Shown: one piece after another, positions 8,291-15,727 of the stretch
How the letters are laid out: the number at the start of each line of letters is the position of its first letter
Numbering within the stretch: the first letter of the stretch is position 1
Origin: DATLNM01 sp035536775
GTDB lineage: Bacteria > Actinomycetota > CADDZG01 > WHSQ01
DNA length: 32,423 bases
Assembly: GCA_035536775.1 (NCBI GenBank)
Contig: DATLNM010000021.1
Location: forward strand, 1 to 32,423
Direction of reading: 5' to 3'
Program-made: the position numbers and the translations under genes
The notes under the pieces: generated by a model
Told to the model about the DNA's origin: nothing
Databases searched by the model: none
Seen by the model: the letters and a program-made list of their open reading frames with translations, nothing else

Positions 8291-9031
8291 TTGTCACGTA
8301 TGAATAGTGTAAAAGCACCGACGGCCCATCCCTACGACGACACAGAGGTCGTCGACGTGCGCGCGCCTCGCTTCGTCCAGGGCACCACGGCTGTTCTCTC
8401 GATCGTGGCCCTGATCACTGGGTGGTGGGGGTTGCCCGCCGCTATGGGGCTCCAGCTCATCGTCGGTCTCACCTTCGGTCGCCGCTACTGCCTCCCGTGC
8501 GTCGCCTACTTCGAGCTGGTCCAGCCGCGCCTCGGCGAAGGCGAGATCGAAGACGCCCGCGCGCCGCGCTTCGCGAACATCCTGGGCGCCATCTTCCTTA
8601 CTGCCGCGACCGCCGCGCACGCGTTCGGCGCCTCGACGTCTGCTTGGGCGGATGAAGCGTCCACCTTCGGATGGATGATCATCGCGATGGTCGCCGCGCT
8701 TGCGACGCTCGCGAGCGTCACCGGACTCTGTGTCGGGTGCGAGATGTACCGCTTCGCCGCGAAGGTCAAGGGTGTGCGACCCGGTCACTTCGACTCCGTC
8801 GACCTCTCGGAGCTCGGGGTTGAGCGCAGGGAGCAAGTCGTTATCCACTTCACGCATCCCCTGTGCAGTGGTTGCAAGACGACATCCGCCGACCTCACCG
8901 CACGAGGCCACGAGCTCGTCGAGGTCGATGTCTCCCGTCGACCGGACCTCGCGCGCAAGTACCACGTGTCGATCGTGCCAACCGCGTTCTCTGTAGCGCC
9001 GACAGGCCGGGTTCTTGAGAGACTCGCTTAA
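8291..9031 (+). CDS. DUF4395 membrane protein with thioredoxin-like C-terminal domain and three CxxC motifs
   Basis: The product is 246 residues. VDVRAPRFVQG near residue 21 and a related DARAPRFAN at 88 are typical of DUF4395. Four hydrophobic segments are visible between about 30 and 155. CLPC (67-70) and CVGC (147-150) lie at the ends of hydrophobic segments. After residue 180 comes a thioredoxin/glutaredoxin-like domain with CSGC (192-195), in the redox-active position after a beta strand (VVIHFTHP), and a cis-Pro-like VP at 229-230. The arrangement suggests thiol-disulfide electron transfer between membrane and soluble domain, as in VKOR or DsbD-type systems; that function is inference. 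The stop overlaps the convergent gene's stop in TTAA. Confidence 0.78.
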   Translation: MSRMNSVKAPTAHPYDDTEVVDVRAPRFVQGTTAVLSIVALITGWWGLPAAMGLQLIVGLTFGRRYCLPCVAYFELVQPRLGEGEIEDARAPRFANILGAIFLTAATAAHAFGASTSAWADEASTFGWMIIAMVAALATLASVTGLCVGCEMYRFAAKVKGVRPGHFDSVDLSELGVERREQVVIHFTHPLCSGCKTTSADLTARGHELVEVDVSRRPDLARKYHVSIVPTAFSVAPTGRVLERLA

Positions 9032-9591
9032 GAAGTAACCGCTGCGAAGATCCTGAGCGCGCCGAAGATCCCGAGAGCGATCGCAGCAGCCTGCAGGGCC
9101 ATCCAGTAGGCACTCATCGGAGTGCCGAGGACACCGACTCCACCGCTCCTCTTGGCCCAGACGACGATCACAAGCGGGAGCCCGCCCATCAACAGGAACA
9201 CGGCCGCACACACGATCCATCCCCACACGAGACCGCTGCCGTCCGGGGGTGCGAACCCGAACTGTGCAAAATTCCACCCGAGCGAGAGGAATAACGCAGG
9301 CCAGAAGTACGCGAGCAGGCTGGGGGCCTTGTGCGCGTAGACCTTCCATGCGTATACGGCCGTCGAAAGAGCTCCCAACCAGAACCCCCCGACGACGAGG
9401 AGCGGCACGCCTTCAGGACAAGGCCGGACCGGCACGAAGGGTCCGCCCTCCGCACACGCGCCGCCGATGCCCATGACACTCCGCATGCCGAGGAACAGCA
9501 TCGTCATCCCGCACGCGGCTCCCGCCAGCCCGAGCCCCACACCAAACGCGGCCGTCGGCCGCGCACCGGACGAAGACCGCGGGTCAGCCAC
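9028..9591 (-). CDS. Small integral membrane protein of unknown function
   Basis: The product is 187 residues from a GTG that overlaps the methyltransferase stop by 8 bp (GTGGCTGA). This start is preferred to the longer reading, which would run far into the methyltransferase gene. Five hydrophobic segments are likely. A segment between the first two carries two cysteines in GGACAEGGPF and VRPCPEGV, a pattern I associate with a group of uncharacterised actinobacterial membrane proteins. The cysteines may form a disulfide outside the membrane. No catalytic motif is seen. Gene order suggests cotranscription with the methyltransferase, but no functional link is evident. Confidence 0.75.
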   Translation of the reverse strand: MADPRSSSGARPTAAFGVGLGLAGAACGMTMLFLGMRSVMGIGGACAEGGPFVPVRPCPEGVPLLVVGGFWLGALSTAVYAWKVYAHKAPSLLAYFWPALFLSLGWNFAQFGFAPPDGSGLVWGWIVCAAVFLLMGGLPLVIVVWAKRSGGVGVLGTPMSAYWMALQAAAIALGIFGALRIFAAVTS

Positions 9592-10984
9592 GCGCTCTCG
9601 GCGGGGCCTTGCCCTCTGCGCGGAGTCGGAGCGCGGACGGCGTCTCGGGCGCGCCAAGATCCAACACCGCATCGACCAGAGGTCCTGTAGACGCCGACAG
9701 CGCACCATCCCCGGGGCTCCCCGGCGATGGAAGTGACGTCGTCAGAACGACCAGCCGCTCCTCGATGCCGGACCCTCGGAGGAGAGCCGCCTTCGCGATC
9801 GCTCGAAAGACAGAGTCGATGCGGCGCAAGCCCGAGGGCACGGCAGTGAAACCGCCGGAGACATCGAACATCCATCGCTCGCCTGAAGCATCCGTGCCCG
9901 AGAGCTCGATGCGAAGGCCCCCCGGGAGATCGGGGCCGGTACCGACGTCGCTGAAACCCGCGTCCTCGAGCAGCGAACGCGCGAAGTCGATCGCCGAGGC
10001 GCCTGAAGATCGCGCTTCCCCCGCGCGTTCGCCAAGAGTCCGCGTAGCTGCGGGCTGCGCGATCCGGCCGCGCTCCGTCTCGACGCGCGCCACCGCCACA
10101 TCGACGTAGGCAGGCTCGGTGTCGTAAGCGACGAAATGACGTGCGGCGCGCACGGCGGCCACGGCGGTCGATCCCGATCCCCCGAAGGGATCGAGGACGA
10201 CATCCCCTCGGTAGGTGTAGAGCTCGATCAGCCGAAGCGGGAGCTCGACGGGGAATGGAGCGGGGTGGCCCACGCGCTTGGCACTCTCAGTGGCGATCTC
10301 CCACACATCTGTGGTCGCTTCCATGAACTCGTCCTTGGTTATCGAGTTCTCGGAGGGGAGGTCGCTCTTCGAACGCACGGAGCGCGCCAGGGCGCGGTCG
10401 AACCGTCCTTTGCTGGCGATGATCACGCGCTCACTTAGGTCGCGAAGCACCGGGTTGGCGGCACTCTGGAACGATCCCCACGCGCACGATCCACTCGCGC
10501 CCTGACCTTTCACCCACACGACCTCGCCCCGCAGCAGCAGGCCGAGCCGATCCTGAAGGATCGACACGACATCGGCGGCGAGCGAGCGATATGGCTTTCG
10601 GCCCAGGTTCGCGACGTTGACCGCCATGCGGCCGCCGGGCTCGAGCTTTCGGCTGCATTCGGCGAAGACGTCGCTCAGCATCTCCAGGTATTCAACGTAA
10701 GACCCGGGGATGGCGCCCTCGCCGAGCGCCTCCTCATACGCCTTGCCGGCGAAATAGGGAGGTGAGGTCACGACGAGCGCGACCGAGCCGTCCACCAGCT
10801 CCGGCATGGATCGCGAATCAGAGCAGTAGATGCGGTCGAGCGCTTCGAGAGGCGTCACGTTCACCGTGTCGTCGCTTGACAGGTCTGGCAGCGTGAAGCG
10901 CGCGTAGAACGGCGATGAGTCGTGACTCTCTCGTTTGCTCACGCCGAAGCTCGACGTGACCGTGGGCTTGCGTTGCGCCGTCAT
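9584..10984 (-). CDS. Beta-class DNA methyltransferase (N4-cytosine or N6-adenine) with uncharacterised C-terminal domain
   Basis: The product is 466 residues from the ATG at 10984; longer readings would overlap the upstream gene. Catalytic motif IV TSPPY is at 73-77 and the AdoMet-binding motif DPFGGSGSTA at about 265-274. That order (IV before I) marks a beta-class amino-methyltransferase. Conserved HPAPFPVELP precedes motif I. TSPPY is common in N4-cytosine enzymes but does not settle the base modified. Residues from about 315 to 466 form a separate domain with WMFDVSGGFTA and SGLRRIDSVFRAIAKAALL that I cannot assign. No restriction endonuclease gene is adjacent, so it appears to be an orphan methyltransferase, possibly for epigenetic control, or the C-terminal domain supplies a second activity. 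Confidence 0.88.
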   Translation of the reverse strand: MTAQRKPTVTSSFGVSKRESHDSSPFYARFTLPDLSSDDTVNVTPLEALDRIYCSDSRSMPELVDGSVALVVTSPPYFAGKAYEEALGEGAIPGSYVEYLEMLSDVFAECSRKLEPGGRMAVNVANLGRKPYRSLAADVVSILQDRLGLLLRGEVVWVKGQGASGSCAWGSFQSAANPVLRDLSERVIIASKGRFDRALARSVRSKSDLPSENSITKDEFMEATTDVWEIATESAKRVGHPAPFPVELPLRLIELYTYRGDVVLDPFGGSGSTAVAAVRAARHFVAYDTEPAYVDVAVARVETERGRIAQPAATRTLGERAGEARSSGASAIDFARSLLEDAGFSDVGTGPDLPGGLRIELSGTDASGERWMFDVSGGFTAVPSGLRRIDSVFRAIAKAALLRGSGIEERLVVLTTSLPSPGSPGDGALSASTGPLVDAVLDLGAPETPSALRLRAEGKAPPRARG

Positions 10985-10994
10985 TCCGCGTCGT

Positions 10995-11738
10995 CTATAT
11001 CGAGTCAAGGGTCCGAGCGGCGGGGTCACCGGCGCGCTCGGGGATCCCGGAGATGATGTCTGGCGAAACGGCATCGCTCAGCGCTTCGGCATCCAGCAAA
11101 GTCCCCTCGGGGACGATCGCATCGCTGGGGATGACTCCCCTGATCTCGGTCTTGGGAACGTGGGTGATGTAGGTCTCCGCGATCAACCTCCCTGTCGGCA
11201 GGTGAGTGATACGGGCCTCAGTGACGGGGATGAACGCGCGGTCGTCGGCCATCAAGGACTCGAGCCCGTCCGTGAACCGAACCAGGTGTGGGGGGAGGTG
11301 GAGGATCCCCACGACCTGCGACACGTCGGTGAGTATGTGGACCTTGACCTCCCGCGTCTCGGCGACGATCGCCTCCCGGATGAAGGATCTGACCTTAGAG
11401 ATGATCTCGTCACTGGTCAGGGGCTTGGAGAGATAGCCGCAATGCAGCGAATCGGCCTTATCGACATCGCCCTCGGCCAGCTCATCGGCGAGCACGAGAA
11501 CAGGCGTCCTCACGAAGCGAGGGTGGTTTCGTATGCGGTTGACGAGCTCCCACCCAAAGATGACGGGCAGGTCCGTTCCGATGACCGCGGCGTGATACTC
11601 GACCGTAGCGCCGGAAAGGAGGCTCCATCCCTCCCCCACCGTCCCGGCCACCGTGACGGTGTACCCGGCCTGCATCAGGTCGTGTTGTAGCACCTCGGCC
11701 TCCGCCGGCCTCAGGACGAGAAGAACATTGTGGATCAC
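10995..11738 (-). CDS. Degenerate receiver-domain protein with C-terminal domain of unknown function
   Basis: The product is 247 residues from a GTG placed 7 nt after a TAAGCT hexamer. Residues 4-120 have a receiver fold pattern, with NVLLVLRP at the start, PVLVLADE in the middle and YLSKPLT containing Lys105. The acidic pair is replaced by Leu-Arg. Gly54 (VIGTDLP) stands where the phosphoacceptor Asp should be. The domain is therefore probably not phosphorylated and may be a protein-interaction pseudo-receiver. Residues from about 120 carry a beta-rich domain with GILHLPPHLVRFTDGL and FIPVTEARI. It resembles small actinobacterial domains of unknown function (perhaps DUF6812). The gene ends 10 bp before the methyltransferase. 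Confidence 0.72.
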   Translation of the reverse strand: MIHNVLLVLRPAEAEVLQHDLMQAGYTVTVAGTVGEGWSLLSGATVEYHAAVIGTDLPVIFGWELVNRIRNHPRFVRTPVLVLADELAEGDVDKADSLHCGYLSKPLTSDEIISKVRSFIREAIVAETREVKVHILTDVSQVVGILHLPPHLVRFTDGLESLMADDRAFIPVTEARITHLPTGRLIAETYITHVPKTEIRGVIPSDAIVPEGTLLDAEALSDAVSPDIISGIPERAGDPAARTLDSI

Positions 11739-11745
11739 GTGTCGG

Positions 11746-11751
11746 AGCTTA
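11746..11751 (-). promoter_or_regulatory. Candidate leaderless -10 element (TAAGCT)
   Basis: TAAGCT ends 7 nt before the GTG at 11738. The same hexamer, followed by CCG and with the same 7-nt gap, precedes the ATG at 18174. Confidence 0.5.
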
Positions 11752-11763
11752 GTACCCGCCCAA

Positions 11764-11779
11764 CCCCAGCTTCCTGGGG
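11764..11779. promoter_or_regulatory. Short perfect inverted repeat in divergent intergenic region
   Basis: CCCCAG and CTGGGG flank a 4-nt loop. It lies upstream of the pseudo-receiver promoter and on the opposite side from the TIM-barrel gene, so it could be an operator. The run of T expected after a terminator is absent. Confidence 0.3.
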
Positions 11780-11887
11780 ACAAACCCGCCCATAACCCCC
11801 CATCGAGCGAAATATCGTGCTTGGAAAGCTCAAGGACCCCCCGGGCGCGCCGACAACATCCGGGTGAGAGCCAAACACCGTGCGGGC

Positions 11888-11905
11888 GGTGTCCCTTCGG
11901 GCACC
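11888..11905 (+). promoter_or_regulatory. Leader hairpin upstream of the TIM-barrel gene
   Basis: GGTG-T-CCC pairs with GGGCACC around a TTC loop, giving a 7-bp stem with one bulged T. It ends 9 nt before the ATG at 11915, in place of any visible Shine-Dalgarno sequence. Confidence 0.35.
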
Positions 11906-11914
11906 CTGAATCTG

Positions 11915-12922
11915 ATGAGGGTAGTGGCGGCGTTCGTCGTCGGTTTCCTCGTCGCGCCCAGCGGACCGATCCACCTCCAGGAGGATCCCGCTCACCAGGC
12001 CCGCGCCCTGCACAAAAAGGAGCGCCGGGACAAAGGCGGGCGGCGCGGCCCGGAGCGTGCCCCGGCGGTTCCCCCGGTCATTGCGGCCGCACCCGTGGTC
12101 GCCCCTCAGCGCGGCGCAGCCGTGGTCACCGACGACATGCGGGTGGAGGCATACCGCGGCCTCGGCTCGTGGGTCGACTGGGTCGATCTGGCGCCCTGGG
12201 CACACCCGGTAGCGACCGTCCGCGGGATGCACGAACGCGGTGTGCAGACGCTGTTCCTCCAGACCTCCACGTACGGTCTCGACGTTGCGCTCAAAGAGCC
12301 CCTCGCGATGGGTCTCTTCATCGAAGAGGCCCACCGCCTCGGAATGAATGTGGTGGCGTGGTACGTCCCATCGTTCGCGCATATGAAGGTGGACCTCGCG
12401 CGCGTCAAGGCTGCCCTCGACTTCCGCACGCCCAAGGGAGAGACGTTCGACTCGTTCGCGCTCGATATCGAGGCGACGCATGTCGACGACATCGCGACCC
12501 GGAACAAGCGGCTGATCCGCATGTCCGAGAAGATCCGGGCCTACACAGGTCCCGACTATTCGCTCGGAGCGATCACGCCCGATCCGGTGGCGTCGCGCTA
12601 CTGGCCGAACTTCCCCTACCGGGAGCTCACCAAGACCTACGATGTCTTCGTGCCGATGGGTTACTTCACCTTCCGGGCTCGGGGCTTCAACAACGTCAAG
12701 GCATACACGGCCGCCGGCATCCGGATGATCCGCAAGGCCTCGGGTGATCCGAACTTCCCGATCCATGCGATCGGTGGGATCGCCGGCGATACGGAGCCTC
12801 GAGATGTCCGAGGTTTCGTAAGCGCCGTGCGTGCCTCCCGCGTGCTCGGCGGGAGCTTCTACGACTACCCCATCACCAATGACGAGGAGTGGGCCGCCCT
12901 CGCTCCCCTCTCACGGCGCTAG
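11915..12922 (+). CDS. Secreted TIM-barrel, glycoside hydrolase-like protein
   Basis: The product is 335 residues from the ATG at 11915; a GTG at 11864 would add 17 residues without a better ribosome binding site. The N-terminus MRVVAAFVVGFLVAPSG is a signal peptide, followed by a low-complexity basic/Pro/Ala linker to about 70. The rest reads as a (beta/alpha)8 barrel: YRGLGSWVDW, GVQTLFLQTS, MNVVAWYVPS, FDSFALDIEA, and YDVFVPMGYF at strand ends. LDIE is a possible acidic catalytic pair, as in glycosidase-like families. I cannot name a substrate. A similar barrel group is widespread in actinobacterial exported proteins. It is followed 37 bp later by another secreted protein gene, probably cotranscribed. 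Confidence 0.68.
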   Translation: MRVVAAFVVGFLVAPSGPIHLQEDPAHQARALHKKERRDKGGRRGPERAPAVPPVIAAAPVVAPQRGAAVVTDDMRVEAYRGLGSWVDWVDLAPWAHPVATVRGMHERGVQTLFLQTSTYGLDVALKEPLAMGLFIEEAHRLGMNVVAWYVPSFAHMKVDLARVKAALDFRTPKGETFDSFALDIEATHVDDIATRNKRLIRMSEKIRAYTGPDYSLGAITPDPVASRYWPNFPYRELTKTYDVFVPMGYFTFRARGFNNVKAYTAAGIRMIRKASGDPNFPIHAIGGIAGDTEPRDVRGFVSAVRASRVLGGSFYDYPITNDEEWAALAPLSRR

Positions 12923-12941
12923 CGCAGGAAGCTGTCGCGCC

Positions 12942-12959
12942 GAGGCGAAGTCTCGCCTC
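12942..12959 (+). promoter_or_regulatory. Hairpin covering the ribosome binding region of the LVIVD gene
   Basis: GAGGCGA (12942-12948) and TCGCCTC (12953-12959) form a perfect 7-bp stem with a 4-nt AGTC loop, ending directly at the ATG at 12960. The left arm is the only purine-rich stretch that could serve as a Shine-Dalgarno sequence, so folding would block initiation. Confidence 0.5.
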
Positions 12960-14081
12960 ATGAAGAAGCTACTTGCCGGCATCGCTGCCGTCTCCGCGCT
13001 ACTCACCACGCTCGCACCGACCGGAGCAGCCGCGCCGACGCCCGGCGGGTTCGCGTCCGACAACGTCGAGTACGTGACATTCGTCCCGTTCGAGGTGGGT
13101 ACCGCCATCGGAGCACGCATGATCGGCAAGTACCTGTACGTGACGAGTTGGAAGAGCTTCTCCATCTACGACGTCTCTGACCCCCTCGCTCCGGTTCGCC
13201 TCTCCACTACCCCCGTGGGCTTCCAGTTCGAGAACGAAGACGTAGATACCAACGGCAAGATCATGCTGTTCTCTGAGACCACCCCGATGAGCCGGCTCCA
13301 CATCTGGGACATCGAGGATCGCAGCAACCCTGTCGAGATCGCGACGCTCGACGGCGCGGGAGAGCACACCACGAGCTGCATCTTCAAGTGCAAGTACGGC
13401 TACGGGTCGGGTGGGACCGTCACCGACCTGCGCGATCCTGCGTCGCCCGAGGTCATCGGCAACTGGGCCGAAGGCACTCCGGCAGGTGGATCGCACGACA
13501 TCACCGAGGTCGCGCCGGGGATCGTGTTGACGTCGTCTCGTCCGATCATGTTGCTCGACGCACGAAAGAACCCTGCCAAACCCAAGGTCCTCGCGGTCGG
13601 GGACGACGAAGCCATCACCGGCGGCGTCCATTCCAACCAGTGGCCGAACAAGGGCAAGGACGACTTCTTCCTCCTGACGAGCGAGACCAACTTCACCGGT
13701 GTGTGCAGTGGTGCGAACGGAGCGTTCATGGTGTGGGACGCGCGCAACTACAAGAAGACCAAAACGTTCAACCTCCTCGACATCCACCACCCTGCGAACG
13801 GGACCTACACGGACGGCAACCCGCCGGTCACCGCGTCGGGGTGCTCGTCACATTGGTTCCAAGAGCACCCGGAGTTCCACAACGGTGGTTTGGTGGCGAT
13901 GGGCTCGTACGACCACGGGACGCGCTTCATCGACGTATCGGGCAAAGGCAAGATCGAAGAGATCGGCTGGTTCGTACCCTATGGCGGACAGACGTCGGCG
14001 GCGTACTGGCTCAACGACGAGATCGTCTACTCGATCGACGTCACTCGAGGGATCGACATCCTGAGGTTCTTGGACGTCTAG
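12960..14081 (+). CDS. Secreted LVIVD-type beta-propeller protein
   Basis: The product is 373 residues. MKKLLAGIAAVSALLTTLAPTGAAA is a clean signal peptide and fixes the start at 12960. The mature part contains repeated blades of the LVIVD type: YLYVTSWKSFSIYDVSD, MSRLHIWDIED, GGTVTDLRDPASPEV, GAFMVWDARN, GTRFIDVSGKGKI and IVYSIDVTRGIDIL. Four cysteines in SCIFKC, GVCSG and SGCSS may form disulfides. Such propellers are usually surface-bound and mediate binding; no active site is recognised. It ends 21 bp before the convergent lipoprotein gene. Confidence 0.82.
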   Translation: MKKLLAGIAAVSALLTTLAPTGAAAPTPGGFASDNVEYVTFVPFEVGTAIGARMIGKYLYVTSWKSFSIYDVSDPLAPVRLSTTPVGFQFENEDVDTNGKIMLFSETTPMSRLHIWDIEDRSNPVEIATLDGAGEHTTSCIFKCKYGYGSGGTVTDLRDPASPEVIGNWAEGTPAGGSHDITEVAPGIVLTSSRPIMLLDARKNPAKPKVLAVGDDEAITGGVHSNQWPNKGKDDFFLLTSETNFTGVCSGANGAFMVWDARNYKKTKTFNLLDIHHPANGTYTDGNPPVTASGCSSHWFQEHPEFHNGGLVAMGSYDHGTRFIDVSGKGKIEEIGWFVPYGGQTSAAYWLNDEIVYSIDVTRGIDILRFLDV

Positions 14082-14082
14082 T

Positions 14083-14102
14083 CCGGACCCCCCCGGACCC
14101 CC
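14083..14102. repeat. Tandem 10-bp duplication between convergent genes
   Basis: CCGGACCCCC is repeated head to tail at 14083-14092 and 14093-14102, filling the gap between the LVIVD stop and the lipoprotein stop. It lacks the stem and U-tract of an intrinsic terminator. Confidence 0.5.
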
Positions 14103-15149
14103 CTAGCCGCGGGAACCGACGACTTCGAAGTGCCAGGGCTCCCATGACATCGGGCGCCACAGCGGCAGTCTGAGCTCTGCGACCAGTTGCGCCGCGTACT
14201 CGACGTCTCCCCCCAGGTCAACTGCGAGCCCACGCTCGTGGTACGAGTGTCCCGGAGGCGCGACCCAGTTGTCCGCGATCTCGGGGTCGCCGTATTTCTG
14301 CAACGCGCCGACCCACAACTCGTATTGCCGCGCGGTCGTACGGAAGCCCGAGACGATCCACACGCGCCCGTCGGAGGCGGCCATGACGCGTCTTACGGAC
14401 TCGGCCAGTGTTGGATGGAGACCTGCGACCGAGGTCGACGAGGCGGGCGCACCGACGTAGGGCTGCGGGACGTCTTGGCGGCGGACGGTCCTCGTCGTCT
14501 CGAGAGGGATCCGCTCGACCTCGCCTCCGGTTGCGACCGTTCTCAGATCGCGCCCCAGGTTCTGCAACGTCGTGCCGGTCTCCGCACCAACGATCACCAG
14601 ATCCGGCTCGCCCCATTCGATGGTCTCGACCTGGTCCTTCGCAACGATGACGTCGGCGACGTTGGGGTGACTATTGTCGGCAAGGGCTCCGACCGGGATC
14701 GGCTTGCCGGCCCCCGGAAGACGTACATCCCCCGCCTCTTTACCGGTTAGCAGGCCCGAGACGTCGTGGGTCACAACCGCATATCGACTGAGCAACGACA
14801 ACCAGACGAAGTCGGCATCCCGGCTTGCCGAGGGCGCGATCGGGCGGAATGCCATCGGATCGACACCTCCGACCTTGATGGTTCGGCCCTTCACCTTGAA
14901 GCGCTCCACGTGCATCGTTGCGACGACCGCGGTTCCCTCGACTTCATCGATGGCGGCGAGCTCTTCCGGATCGAAGCCCTCGGGCGCACGGATGACGTAG
15001 GCCGGCACCGCCGGGGTCGGGGGCGGAAGCCGCATCTCCTCGGCCATCTTCTCGGGGGGCACCTCGTAGATCTCTTGCTTGGGTGTCGAGCACGCCCCCA
15101 GGACGAGTCCGAGCGCGACGAGAACCGAGATCGATCGTTTGGAGAGCAC
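14103..15149 (-). CDS. VanY-like D-Ala-D-Ala carboxypeptidase lipoprotein
   Basis: The product is 348 residues. The N-terminus has a lipobox (VLGACS), so Cys20 should be lipidated and the protein held on the outer face of the membrane. The C-terminal third is an M15B/VanY domain: SGFRTTARQYELW, GHSYHERGLAVD with zinc ligands His304 and Asp311, and EPWHFEV with the third ligand His340. These enzymes trim peptidoglycan stem peptides. The region from about 60 to 230 is not part of VanY and I do not recognise it; it contains alternating strands such as FKVKGRTIKVGG and DLVIVGAETG. The GTG start lies 5 nt after a TACCAT hexamer. It is the last gene of the MoeA/MobA group. Confidence 0.87.
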   Translation of the reverse strand: MLSKRSISVLVALGLVLGACSTPKQEIYEVPPEKMAEEMRLPPPTPAVPAYVIRAPEGFDPEELAAIDEVEGTAVVATMHVERFKVKGRTIKVGGVDPMAFRPIAPSASRDADFVWLSLLSRYAVVTHDVSGLLTGKEAGDVRLPGAGKPIPVGALADNSHPNVADVIVAKDQVETIEWGEPDLVIVGAETGTTLQNLGRDLRTVATGGEVERIPLETTRTVRRQDVPQPYVGAPASSTSVAGLHPTLAESVRRVMAASDGRVWIVSGFRTTARQYELWVGALQKYGDPEIADNWVAPPGHSYHERGLAVDLGGDVEYAAQLVAELRLPLWRPMSWEPWHFEVVGSRG

Positions 15150-15154
15150 ACCTG

Positions 15155-15160
15155 ATGGTA
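15155..15160 (-). promoter_or_regulatory. Candidate -10 element of the VanY-like gene
   Basis: TACCAT ends 5 nt before the GTG at 15149. The gap is shorter than at the other candidate leaderless starts. Confidence 0.3.
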
Positions 15161-15175
15161 CGTCTGGTCGTGTCC

Positions 15176-15727
15176 CTACCCGGCCGCCCCCGAAAGGTCC
15201 GCGGGCGTGTCGATGTCACGAGCGGCAACCGGGTCCGCTACCCGTGTAAGCGTCAACCCCTCGACCAGCGCCGCCACGGAGGCCCCGTGAGGGTCTAGTC
15301 CCGCGACGGCGCGCTCGAGGGCGGCCGTCCGGTAAATGGCGACGAGCGGCTGGTCACGGCCCTCGCCGTCGGTCACCAGCGCTCCGTCCGGATCGGTGAG
15401 GGTCAGCTCCGCCAGCAACTTCGACCAGGTAGCAGTCGTGACGCCGGGGTGATCGACCGCGGCGACGGCAACGGCTGCCGCGCTCACCGCCGCGAGGCCC
15501 GCAGCGATGCCGGCCACAGGGCCCCCGCCGGGAGGAGACTCCCGTAACCACTCGACGTCCGCTTCCGATCCGCGCCGGGGGCCGACGACGATGATGTTCT
15601 CGGCGTCGACGAGTGACCGCAACACCGTGTCGAGGAGCCGCGTTCCGCCGACGACCAGCTCCGCTTTATCGACTCCGCCGAGGCGCGCGCCCCCGCCCCC
15701 CGCCAGAACGATGGCATCGAACTTCAC
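15176..15727 (-). CDS. mobA: Molybdenum cofactor guanylyltransferase
   Basis: The product is 183 residues. The nucleotide-binding start is VLAGGGGARLGGVDKAEL, close to the MobA signature LAGGxSxRMGxDK, and ESPPGGGPVAGIAAGL is the second conserved segment. AVDHPG fits the metal-binding Asp of the usual DMP motif, with His in place of Met. MobA transfers GMP from GTP to molybdopterin in the cytoplasm. The GTG at 15727 overlaps the MoeA stop as GTGA; the next in-frame upstream start would lie deeper in moeA. A CTP-using MocA relative is possible, but the position next to moeA favours cofactor synthesis. Confidence 0.85.
   Translation of the reverse strand: MKFDAIVLAGGGGARLGGVDKAELVVGGTRLLDTVLRSLVDAENIIVVGPRRGSEADVEWLRESPPGGGPVAGIAAGLAAVSAAAVAVAAVDHPGVTTATWSKLLAELTLTDPDGALVTDGEGRDQPLVAIYRTAALERAVAGLDPHGASVAALVEGLTLTRVADPVAARDIDTPADLSGAAG

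Noticed and set aside
9584..10984. Restriction-modification system
   Set aside because: No recognisable endonuclease or specificity gene flanks the methyltransferase; only the unknown C-terminal domain leaves the question open.
14083..14102. Possible terminator between the LVIVD and VanY-like genes
   Set aside because: The sequence is a tandem repeat, not an inverted one, with no U-tract.
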